A stretch of DNA of 64,000 nt from UBA7803 sp034522075 (GTDB lineage Bacteria > Pseudomonadota > Gammaproteobacteria > Pseudomonadales > Azotimanducaceae): positions 1 to 64,000 of the forward strand of contig JAXHLO010000016.1 in the NCBI GenBank assembly GCA_034522075.1, written 5' to 3'. Each line of letters opens with the position of its first letter. Within the stretch, counting starts at the first letter, position 1. The position numbers and the translations under genes are program-made. The notes below the pieces were generated by a model that was not told the DNA's origin, did not search any database, and worked only from the letters and a program-made list of their open reading frames with translations. Of this stretch, positions 24,739-33,237 are shown piece after piece.

Positions 24739-25600
24739 ATGAACGCCCTCTCCGACCAGCTTCGCCGCCGCATCGCGGCCCTTTGCCCGGACTGGGATCT
24801 GGACCAGGTGTCCGGCTTCATCTACCTCGACGGCGGCTACAGCAACGACAACTTCCGCTTCGAGTACGCAGGCGAGCGCTACGTGCTGCGCGCGCCGTTC
24901 GCCCGCCGCGGCTACGAAGACCGGGCCCTGGAACAGTACGTCTACAGCGCCGCCGAAGCGCTGCACGTGCCGCCCGTGGTGGCCCTGGATACCGCCAGCG
25001 GCGACATGATCTCGCGCTGGGTCCCCGGCCAACTGCTCGCCGATGCGCGCCCCGACGGCCCGGCCCTGGCGGATTATCTGCGCCGCCTGCACTCGGGGCT
25101 GCCGGCCATGGAACGCCGCCACGATCCGCTGACCATGGCGCGCGAGCATCTGCAACGCGCGTCAGCGCCGGCCTGGGTGGAATCTCTGGCGGCGGGCCTC
25201 ACCTGGGCGCCGGACACCGAGGTGCCCTGCCACAACGATCTGAATCCGTGGAACGTGATCTGCGCGCCGGACGGCACCTGGGTCACCCTGGACTGGGAGT
25301 GGGCCGGCCGCAACGATCCCCTGTTCGATCTGGTGACCCTGCATCAGGGCGCCGGCCTGCCCCACGGCGATCTGGCGTTACTGGCGCAGCGCTATCTGGG
25401 CGAACCGGCAGACCCCGGCCGCCTCGATACCTGCCTCACCGTGTTCTGGCTGCGGGAGACCGCCTGGGCCCTGGCGGAAATCACCGCCGGCAACGACCGC
25501 GCGGAAGTGCTGGAACAGCGCGATGTGGGTCTGGAGCAGCTGGCGCGGCTTGAAGCCCGAGCCCTGAGGCACGGCTTCCTGCAGTCCGGTGAATCGGCGG
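24739..25600 (+). CDS. Aminoglycoside/choline phosphotransferase-family kinase
   Basis: APH-fold kinase, about 285 residues to the natural end. N-lobe FIYLDGGYSNDNFRFEYAGE and YVLRAPF; hinge MISRWVPGQLL; catalytic loop CHNDLNPWNVI (HxDxxxxN); metal-binding Asp in VTLDWEWAGRNDPLFDL. It may phosphorylate choline, a sugar or a similar small alcohol. No stop occurs at the expected end: the literal frame runs to 25779 through the tail of the convergent CHAD gene. A TGA sits one frame over at 25590-25592, so a one-base indel near the end is likely. Confidence 0.82.
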
Positions 25601-25629
25601 GACTCGGTTGCTGTTCGCGCTGCGAGGCC

Positions 25630-26513
25630 GACGAGCAGTTCTCCAGGCGCGCGATGAGCACATCCGGTTTTTCGGCGAACAGCCGCTCCCCCAGCGGTCG
25701 TGCCTGCTGCTGCAGCGCCAGCCGGCGCCGCTCGATCAGACCGAGCAGGACTTCCACGGTGCGGTCTGCGCCGAAGTAATCCGCTTCCTGCACCAGCGTC
25801 TCACCCAGCACCGCCAGATCGTGCTCGTCACCGAGCAGATCCCCCAGCTTGCTGGCCGTCTTACAGCGGGCCTTGAACACGGCCGGCCACAGGGAGCGCA
25901 GCAGACGCTGCTGATACCAGAAGTACTTGGTGCGCTTGCGCCACTCGTGAAAAGACGCTGCCGTGGGATCATCGTAGGCCCGGGCCATGGCTTTGCGGCC
26001 GCGCCGGTAGGTCTTGCGGACGCCGCCGGCAATGGCCGCAAAGCCCTCTTCGTCGAGCTCCCAACCGCCGCTGCGCTTGTGGGCTTCCTCCAGAACCCGG
26101 CGGACCGTCTGCAGGCGGCCGTCCAGATTCTGCTCGTCGTTCGCCACCTCGCTGCGCCGGCTCACCAGGCGGTCCCGGATCCGGCGTGCGAAGTCCGGGT
26201 CCAGGGCCGGGCCGAAGTGCGCGGTGAGATCATCCAGGGTTTCAATCAGGGTCTGCGCATCGCGCACGTGGGATAACTGCCTGGCCGTATCCCGGAAGCA
26301 GGCGTTCTCGCGCTTGTAGGTTGCACCGAGAGCCGGTCTCACCAGCCGCAGCAGGCCGCGCACCTTCTTGCACCGTTTACGCACCTGATGCACGGTCGCG
26401 TGGCGGTCGAGCCCGGCATCGTCGATCTCGGCAATGCCCCGGCTCATCTGCTCCCGGGCGATGCGGATGACGCCGTCGCCCACGGACTCATCCGCTTGCA
26501 GTCGGTAGCTCAT
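25630..26513 (-). CDS. CHAD-domain protein
   Basis: Starts MSYRLQADESVGDGVIRIAR. The CHAD helical bundle is recognised by evenly spaced basic motifs: VHQVRKRCKKVRGLLRLVR, RDTARQLSHVRDAQTLIETL, FHEWRKRTKYFWYQQRLL and LGDLLGDEHDLAVLGETL. CHAD proteins bind polyphosphate through these His/Arg/Lys faces. The natural end should be near LIARLEN (about 25630), but the literal frame continues to 25392 inside the convergent kinase gene, again suggesting a lost base near the shared 3' junction. The N-terminal CYTH domain often fused to CHAD is absent. Confidence 0.85.
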
Positions 26514-26525
26514 AGATTGGAGATA

Positions 26526-27073
26526 CTACCCGTGCGCGGCCGGACCGGCCAACCACTGCTGCACCGCCTGCCGGGCCGCCGCGAAGCGCGCCTCGCCGAC
26601 GCCGCCCACCTCGGCAAAGGGAAACGGGCCCGCCTCGAGCACCTCGCGATAGCGCGCGTGCAGTCGCTCACGGTCGTGGGGTGATTCGCGCAGCGGGTCG
26701 AATTCCCAGGGCAGATCCGGCTGCGGCAACAGGTAGCGGCGCGGCGTGCGCTCGGCCAGGGCATCGGTCAATGCGGAATCCAGGGCGCCGCGTCATCCTC
26801 CCACCACACCTGAATGACGGTGAGGTCGGTATCCGCGACCACCACGGTTTCTGCCCGCTCCACGGCGGCCCGTTCCGCCTCGAGTTGCGCACGGGCGATG
26901 GCCAGCACGTCGCCGCGGTCATAGCCCGGGCGGCCGCGCAGATAGTCGCGGGCGGCTTCACGGACCAGCGGTACCTCGAGCCAGCGGGCGAGATGTTCAG
27001 CCAGGGTGGTCTTGCCGGTGCACTCCACACCGGTGACGCAGATCAGCAAGGGAGCTGTAGGGGCGGCGGCCAT
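26526..27073 (-). pseudogene. NadR-like AAA ATPase/nucleoside kinase, frameshifted
   Basis: The first frame from 27073: LLICVTGVECTGKTTLAEHL with Walker A GVECTGKT, VPLVREAARDYLRGRPGYDR and a strand VVADTDLTVIQVWWEDD. After a shift near 26770 the second frame gives the lid and C-terminus (RRYLLPQPDLPWEFDPLRES, RARYREVLEAG-like). The combination matches AAA_28/NadR-type ribosylnicotinamide kinase-like proteins of about 180 residues. The break is a single base near 26770. Confidence 0.75.
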
Positions 27074-27130
27074 GGCTCAGCATAGGCCACAGCGGGGGCC
27101 GGGCGCACCCGCCTGCGGGCGGCAGGGTGT

Positions 27131-27310
27131 CTAGTCGTCCAGACCTTCCCAGGCGTGCCGCGGGCCGTGGATCTCCGCATCGCAGAAATCTTCGCCGAGA
27201 CGCAGGCACTGATAGTCGAGCTGGAAGGGAACCAGATCGCCCAGATTCAGGCCCAACTCATCGATGAGTTTGCCGCTCAGGTCTTCCGTATAGGGTACGA
27301 AGATCTTCAT
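27131..27310 (-). CDS. Small conserved hypothetical protein
   Basis: 59 residues from ATG 27310 (MKIFVPYTEDLSGKLIDELG), acidic, ending HAWEGLDD. There is no signal, membrane segment or known motif. Codon use is like its neighbours and the start is at a family-like MKIFVPYT. An upstream in-frame extension to 27352 is unlikely. Function unknown. Confidence 0.6.
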   Translation of the reverse strand: MKIFVPYTEDLSGKLIDELGLNLGDLVPFQLDYQCLRLGEDFCDAEIHGPRHAWEGLDD

Positions 27311-27483
27311 AAGTGCATTTAAGCCGATTGCACTGCGCGAAGCGTGGACCAATACTGGAACTTCAGCGGGCGTATCATGGAGAAACCCTGGAAATGACGG
27401 GCGGCCGCGGCCTGGCGGACGTGTTACCGACGCCGGGCCAGAAACGCTAGAATTCCCGCAAATTTTCGAAGGAAGCTGATTGG

Positions 27484-28191
27484 ATGGCCAAAACCATTGC
27501 CATCGTCGAGGACGATCCGGATCAACGCGCCAATTACGCCGACGCGATCACCAAGAAGGGCTATCACGTCTCGGCCTACGGCAGCCGCGAGGAAGCCCTG
27601 GAAGGCTTCAATCACGCCCTGCCCGACCTGGTGATTCTCGACATCATTCTCGGCGAAGAGGTGGACGCCGGCTTTCAGCTCTGCCGCGACGTGCTCACCC
27701 GGGCCCCGAGTCTGCCGGTGATTTTCCTCACGGAGCGCATCAACGAGATCGACAAGATCTCCGGGCTGCGGCTCGGCGCGTGGGACTATCTGCCGAAGCC
27801 CATCAGCCTGGACTACCTGGCCGAGCGCATCTCGTCACTGCTGCGCATCAACGAAGTCCGCGCCGAACAGGACGAGGCCCGCGACAGCCCGACCGCCAAG
27901 CGCATCGGCGATCTGGTGCTCGACCAGGACGCCCTGCTGGCCTCGTGGCAGGGCCATCGCATCGACCTGTCCGGCACCGAGTTCCGCACGCTGGCCAAGC
28001 TGGTGCGCGTACCGAACCACGCTGTCAGCTACGAGACGCTCATGAACGCCACCATGCAGAGTCTGGTGACCAACAACACCATCAACACCCACATGCGCAA
28101 CATCCGTAAGAAGTTCGAGAAGGTGGACCAGGACTTCGCCGCCATCAAGAGCGAATACGGCTACGGCTACCGCTGGTCCACGGACGAATGA
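27484..28191 (+). CDS. pdsR: Response regulator of the proteobacterial dedicated sortase system (PdsR type)
   Basis: 235 residues, GGAAG ribosome site before ATG 27484. The receiver domain has acidic pocket D10-D11, phospho-acceptor D53 (LVILDIILGEE), T83 and K105 (DYLPKPIS). An OmpR-like winged helix occupies about 140-235 (EFRTLAKLV, NTINTHMRNIRKKF, EYGYGYRW). The opening TIAIVEDDPDQRANYADAI and the NTINTHMRNIRKKF helix match the subgroup usually encoded beside a proteobacterial sortase. The stop overlaps the kinase ATG (ATGA). No sortase gene lies within the window. Confidence 0.72.
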   Translation: MAKTIAIVEDDPDQRANYADAITKKGYHVSAYGSREEALEGFNHALPDLVILDIILGEEVDAGFQLCRDVLTRAPSLPVIFLTERINEIDKISGLRLGAWDYLPKPISLDYLAERISSLLRINEVRAEQDEARDSPTAKRIGDLVLDQDALLASWQGHRIDLSGTEFRTLAKLVRVPNHAVSYETLMNATMQSLVTNNTINTHMRNIRKKFEKVDQDFAAIKSEYGYGYRWSTDE

Positions 28192-30390
28192 GACTGTTCC
28201 GGCGCATACGCGGTCCCCGCCTCGGCACCAAGATCATGCTGCTGGGGCTGACCTTGCTGATCGTGCCGTGGTTCAGCTACCGCCAGCTCGTGGAGATGGA
28301 ACGGCTGCTCATCCAGGGTCAGTCCAACGCCCTGCTGCTCACCGCCGAGGGCATCTCGACGTTGTTCAACGGCCGGGAAGATCTGTTCAACGACCTGCCG
28401 GTCACCATCGAAGACTTCGAGAGCCTCTACGCGCATCCGCTGCAGAGTCCGGTCCGTCTCGACGGCCGGCTGGAAGACTGGGGCGAAGAATTCGCCGACA
28501 AGGCGCTCACGTTCGGCAGCGAGAGCGGCGAGCAGGACGGCGACTTCGAGCTGCTGCTCGGCGAACGCGGCGGACAGCTCTACGTGCACCTGGACGTGGT
28601 CGATTCCACGCAGGTCTACCGCAGTACCGAGCACCTGCGGCTCGACAACGCCGACCACGTACGCCTGCGCTTCATCCAGAACGACGGTGAAGACGGCCGG
28701 GTCACGCTGACCTTTTCGCAACCCGGCGTGACCACCGCCTACGAGATGGACCAGGACTGGCGCTACGCGGAGACCGGCACGCCGAGCAATACCATCCAGG
28801 GTTTCATGGAACCCACCGAGCGGGGCTTCCGGCTGGAATTCCGCATGCCGCTGTCGTTGCTCGGCTCGTCGCGCTACTTCGGTATCGCCTTCGCCGACGT
28901 GGACGACCCGCAGACCCGCGAGATCCGCCGCACCACCCAGACGCTGCCCACCGCGGGGCGGGAGAGCTTCAATCTTGTGGTACTGCGCTCACCCGAGGTG
29001 CTCAACATCATTCAGGGGCTGGGCTATTCCGGCGCACGCATTCTGGTCATCGACCCGCAGAAACGCGTACGCGCCGAGACCGGCAGCAACATCACGCCGC
29101 CGCTGGAAGACGACAACGAAGCGCTGAAATTCATTCAGGGCTGGTTCGCCGAGATGCGGCCGTGGGTGCACCGATTGGTCACCGGCGAGCCCTGGGAACC
29201 GCGGCGCAGCATCCGCCGCAATGCCGAGGCCACCGCCGACGCGGTGATCAACAGTTCCCTGTCCGGCGATCCGCTGGCCCTGCGGCGCAGCCTGTCGGCG
29301 GAACAGGAAGTCATCATGGCCGCCCACCCCATCGTCTCCCGCGACAATGTCATCGGCACCGTGGTGGTGGAACAGAACATCAACGAAATTCTGAGCTTCC
29401 AGCGCGCGGCCCTCGAGCAGGTGATTCTGGTATCCATCGTCAGCCTGTTCGCCGTGTTCATCGCGCTGCTGGCCTTCGCTGCGCGCCTGGCCTGGCGCAT
29501 CCGCAACCTGCGCCGCGAGGCCAGCGCCGCCATCGACGAATACGGCCGCCTGCGCATCGGCGAGCTGCGCCGCGAGATGAACGCCGGCGACGAGATCGGC
29601 GACCTGTCGCGCAGCGTGTCGAGCATGTTGTCGAAGCTGCATCAGCACAACAACTTCCTGGAGAGCATGCCGCGCACCTTGCGCCACGAGATCAACAATC
29701 CGCTGAACACGCTGTCCACGTCGTTGCAGAATCTGGCGGAGGAAAACCCGGATGTCCGCGACAGCAAATATCTGGAGAGCGCCAAACGCGGCGTCATGCG
29801 CATCGGCGTGATCGTGCAGAACCTGGCGGATGCAGCGAATCTCGAGGAGTCACTGGAAGCCGAGGAACGCGAGGTCATCGACATCGCCCAGCTTCTCGAG
29901 AACTACGTGGCCAACTGCCGCATTACCCACAAAGACTGCGAGTTCATCTACCGCGGCCCCGACCACCCGGTCTACGCCAATGTCTCCGACTACCGCATCG
30001 AGCAACTGCTCGACAAGATCATCGACAACGCCATCGACTTCCACCGCTCCAACAGCCCCATCAAGGTGCAGCTCGACAGCTACCGCGATCAGTTGCAGAT
30101 CACCGTGGCCAACCGCGGCCCCACCCTGCCGGAGAAAGCCGAGAAATCCCTGTTCGATTCCATGGTGACCCTGCGCGGCCCGCAGAACCGCCTGCACTTC
30201 GGCCTGGGGCTCTACGTGGTGCGGGTCATCGCCGAGCATCACGGCGGCTTCGTCCGCGCGGTGAACTTAGCCGACGGCTCCGGCGTGGCCATCATGGTGC
30301 AGTTGCCCATGGCAGAGACGGAAGAGACGCCGGCGGCCGCCACCAGCAACGGCCGCGAACCGCCCAAATCGTGGCGGGCTGACCCGCGAT
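28188..30390 (+). CDS. pdsS: Sensor histidine kinase with carbohydrate-binding-like periplasmic domain (PdsS type)
   Basis: About 730 residues. Transmembrane helix at about 15-33; a large periplasmic sensor containing a CBM9-like domain (VRLDGRLEDWGEEF, DNADHVRLRF, GFRLEFRMPLSLLGS). A second helix sits at about 408-430 (VILVSIVSLFAVFIALL), then a HAMP-like linker, H box RTLRHEINNPLNTLSTSL near residue 500, N box IEQLLDKIIDNAIDFHR and G box FGLGLYVVRVIAEHHGG. It matches the kinase of the dedicated sortase system. The true stop is not visible: after VAIMVQLPMAE the frame stays open through a REP pair into the RAYT gene and on to 31349. The end given is where similarity to kinases should finish. 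Confidence 0.75.
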
Positions 30391-30397
30391 CTCACCT

Positions 30398-30472
30398 GTG
30401 GGAGCGGCCTCCAGGCCGCGATTCCGGCATTGTGGGAGCGACCTCCAGGTCGCGACTGGAAAGTCGCTCCAA
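30398..30472. repeat. REP cluster 8, upstream flank of the RAYT gene
   Basis: GTGGGAGCGGCCTCCAGGCCGC followed by GTGGGAGCGACCTCCAGGTCGC and the inverted ACTGGAAAGTCGCTCCAAC. The first unit carries a compensated stem change (GCGGCC/GGCCGC). No stop codon occurs in the kinase/RAYT frame across the cluster. Confidence 0.92.
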
Positions 30473-30542
30473 CACCCTTCTCCTACAAAGCCCTCCTCCA
30501 TCACCCATCCCCCAACCGCTCCCGTCCGCTCATGCTTTCACC

Positions 30543-31005
30543 ATGCCCCAACCCCACAGCCATGCCCTGCGGATCGGTCGCGCTTCCGAAGCCTATCGGG
30601 TCTACCTCGTCACCACCGCCACGAAGGACCGGCGTCCGGTCTTTGCCGACTTCGCCAACGGCCGTCTGCTTGTCAACACACTGAAGTGGAGTGACGCGAA
30701 CGGCCGCACCACCACCTGGACCTTCGTGGTGATGCCCGACCACCTGCACTGGTTGTTCGCCCTCGGTGAAGGCATCGACCTGGAGCGCGTTGTGGCCAGC
30801 GTCAAGGGCTATTCAGCGCGGCTGATCAACCGGCGGCTCGCTCAGAAGGGGTCGCTATGGCAGAACGGTTTCCATGACCATGCGCTTCGCCGCGAAGAGG
30901 ATCTGCGGGCCATCGCCCGCTATGTCGTGATGAACCCGATCCGGGCACGCATCGTCAGGAGTGTGCGGGAGTACCCGCTGTGGGACGCGTGGATGGATTA
31001 CCTCA
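30543..31005 (+). CDS. REP-associated tyrosine transposase (RAYT, Y1_Tnp family)
   Basis: About 155 residues from ATG 30543 (MPQPHSHALRIGRASEAYRV). Y1 single-strand transposase fold: VYLVTTATKDRRPVFADF (strand 1), the HUH-type metal motif VMPDHLHWLFAL, and VASVKGYSARLINRRL. QKGSLWQNGFHDHALRREED holds the family W-Q-x-GFHDHxLR block, and the last block is ARYVVMNPIRARIVRSVREY followed by PLWDA. RAYTs cut and join REP hairpins next to a GTAG/GTGG tetranucleotide. REP pairs lie on both sides (30398-30472 and 31006-31062), the classic REPtron layout. A clear catalytic Tyr is expected on the ARYV helix and is present. The native stop is not seen; the frame enters the downstream REP and ends at 31349. 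Confidence 0.9.
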
Positions 31006-31062
31006 GGTCGCGATCTGACCTGGGAGCGATCTCCAGATCGCGACCTGGAGGTCGCTCCCACA
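31006..31062. repeat. REP cluster 9, downstream flank of the RAYT gene
   Basis: AGGTCGCGATCTGACCTGGG, then GGGAGCGATCTCCAGATCGC and the inverted ACCTGGAGGTCGCTCCCAC. It begins directly at the end of RAYT similarity and separates it from the convergent hydrolase gene. Confidence 0.92.
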
Positions 31063-31069
31063 ACAAAAA

Positions 31070-31972
31070 TCAGGCTCGCTCGTACCCGCTGTCCAGCGAC
31101 ACCGGGCCGTCGCTGGTCAGCTCACCCTTCTGCACCATGTATTCCACCGCGGCCAGCACGCTGCGGGCGGCTGCCGGGTACATGAACTCCGGGGTGCCGG
31201 TGTACATCATGGGCACCATGTCGCGGATGTTGTGCACGCCCTTGTCGATGCACTTCTTGATCTGCGCTTCCCGCTCCTGGCGGTGCTCGATGAACGAGCG
31301 CACCAGTTCCTTGGGATTGTCGATGCGCGGGCCGTGGGTGGGCCAGTAAACCTCGTCGTCGCGGTCGAGGAGCAGCTCGAGGCTCGCCATGTAGGCGGCC
31401 ATGTCGCCGTCCGGCGGCGAGATGATGCTGGTGGACCAGCCCATGATGTGGTCGCCGGTGAACAGGGCCTTCTCTTCGCGGAGCTGAAAGCACATGTGAT
31501 TGGAGGTATGTCCCGGGGTGTAGACGCACTCCACCGACCAGTCGCCGCCCTCGATGACGTCGCCGTGACGGATCAGCTCGTCGGGCATGAAATCCATGTC
31601 GCCGCCCTCTTCCACCGGCACGCCCTCTTCGAGCTTGCCGGCGCCGTGCGGGCCGTAGGCGTAGGTCGGTGCGTCCACTTTCTTCTTCAGCAGCGCGCAG
31701 CCGGGAGAATGGTCGGTATGGGTGTGGGTGACCAGAATGTGGCTGATGGTCTCGCCGCGGGTGCCGTCGAGGATGGCCTGGATGTGCTGCGGGTCCGCCG
31801 GGCCCGGATCGATGACGGCCACACTGCCGGAACCGAGGATGTAGGTGCCCGTGCCGTAGAGGGTGAAGGGGCTCGGGTTTTCGGCGATCACCCGGCGGAT
31901 GCGGGGCGCGACCTGATCGACGCGGCCGTACTCGAATTCCAGCTCGCGCCGGAACGGAATCTGAACTGCCAT
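31070..31972 (-). CDS. MBL-fold metallo-hydrolase (LACTB2-like)
   Basis: 300 residues, intact. Zinc motif ILVTHTHTDHSPGCALL (HxHxDH), second-shell His in CVYTPGHTSNHMCFQL, bridging Asp in ALFTGDHIMGWSTSII and the last His in YWPTHGPRIDNP. The C-terminal winged helix has FMYPAAARSVLAAVEYMVQK. Relatives act as endoribonucleases or thioesterases. No signal peptide, so cytoplasmic. It is convergent with the RAYT gene across REP cluster 9. Confidence 0.9.
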   Translation of the reverse strand: MAVQIPFRRELEFEYGRVDQVAPRIRRVIAENPSPFTLYGTGTYILGSGSVAVIDPGPADPQHIQAILDGTRGETISHILVTHTHTDHSPGCALLKKKVDAPTYAYGPHGAGKLEEGVPVEEGGDMDFMPDELIRHGDVIEGGDWSVECVYTPGHTSNHMCFQLREEKALFTGDHIMGWSTSIISPPDGDMAAYMASLELLLDRDDEVYWPTHGPRIDNPKELVRSFIEHRQEREAQIKKCIDKGVHNIRDMVPMMYTGTPEFMYPAAARSVLAAVEYMVQKGELTSDGPVSLDSGYERA

Positions 31973-32047
31973 GGGGATACTTCCAGCAGGGCTAATCGAG
32001 GCGCGTCAGGATAGGTTGGGGGTGGGAAGCAATGTGGGTGGGGTGCG

Positions 32048-32094
32048 GCCAGGTCGCGACAGGAATGTCGCTCCCACCGGAATGCCGCTCCAAC
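32048..32094. repeat. REP copy 10
   Basis: CAGGTCGCGACAGGAATGTCGC followed by TCCCACCGGAATGCCGCTCC: a diverged pair. In the minus-strand frame it codes the last residues of the three-FHA protein. Confidence 0.75.
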
Positions 32095-33237
32095 TATTTG
32101 AGAGGAGGTAGGTGGCCAGGCCGATGGCCAGGAGCAGCGAGGCGGCGAGCATGGCGATCTGCAGGGTGCGCAGCCAGGGGCGCTCGGCCTCGCTGTGGCG
32201 GACGTCCTTGAAGACCAGGTTGACGCGGCCGAAGCGCAGCACGTCGCCGTCCTGCAGGCGCCCGGTCTGCACTTCCTCGCCGTTCAGCCGGGTGCCGTTG
32301 GTGGCCATGAGATTCGTCACCGTGACGCCTTCCGCGCGCACCATGAGCTCGGCGTGGCGGGCGGACACGGTGCGGTCGCGGATCACCAGGTCGCAATCGT
32401 CGTGGCGGCCGATGAGGGTACGGCCCATGGGCGTGCGGAACACCAGGCCGCTGACGGGCTCGCTGGCACCGAGCAGAAACGCGCCGGCTTCCTCTTCCGG
32501 CGGCGCCACGGGCTGCACCCGCGGCAGATCTTCCACCGCGGCAAACTCGGTGGTGTCGGTATCGCGCCCGGCCCCGTCCAGGTGCCGTGCCTGCAGCGGC
32601 ATGGGCCGGCTGGCGGGGTCCGCCGGCGCACCGGCGTGAGGTCGGCGCCGCGGCCGATGAGCTGAAACCCCACGGTGTCGAAGCGCACTTCGTCGCCGTG
32701 AAACAGCCGGCAGGCGCCGGACAGCCGCTCGCCGTTGACGTACGTGCCGTTGCACGAGCCCAGATCCTGCAGCCAGATCAGGCCCTGGTGGCAGCAGAAG
32801 CGTGCGTGCCGGCGCGAGATATGATCCTCGTCGATCATCACGTCATTGTCTTCGCTGCGGCCGACGTTGCAGAAATCGTCGATGGTCCGCTCGCTGCCGC
32901 CATTGGCCGCTACCAGGTACCAGGCGTCGGCTTCCGGCGGGTTCACCAGCACCGCGTCAACGCCCGCCGGGGTCTGACCCACCTCCAGCCGATCGCCGGG
33001 CATCAGGCCCACGGGCGCAGACAGATCACGGCCGTTGACCCGCAGACTGGCTTCCGCCAGCGGCAACGCCCGGGGGCCGCGGTCGGTCATTTCGATGCGC
33101 ACGTGGTAGTCGAGCACGTCTTCGCCGGCGAGCAGGATGTCGTTGTCCAGATGACGCCCCAACGTCATATGGTTCGACACCGGGACGCGATCGCCCTCGA
33201 TATCAAGAAAGTACCGGATATCAGAGGGTTGCGTCAC
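32094..33237 (-). pseudogene. Triple FHA-domain membrane protein, one frameshift
   Basis: Three phosphothreonine-binding FHA repeats: VSNHMTLGRHLDNDILL; CNVGRSEDNDVMIDEDHISR with DLGSCNGTYVNGERL; and GRTLIGRHDDCDLVIRDRTV with NLMATNGTRLNGEEV. A C-terminal membrane helix follows (IAMLAASLLLAIGLATYLL). A single shift near 32635, in the Pro-rich linker between the second and third FHA, splits it into two frames. The start taken is GTG 33237 (MTQPSDIRYFLDI), overlapping the kinase stop by 17 bp; ATG 33279 is an alternative. The literal C-terminus runs through REP 10 to 32006. It is the likely partner or substrate reader of the upstream Ser/Thr kinase. Confidence 0.8.

Noticed and set aside
28188..31349. 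A designed 1053-residue kinase-transposase fusion protein
   Set aside because: The join consists of REP sequence and a Pro/Ser-rich stretch, and RAYT has a good start at 30543; treated as two genes with lost stops, reported as a finding instead.
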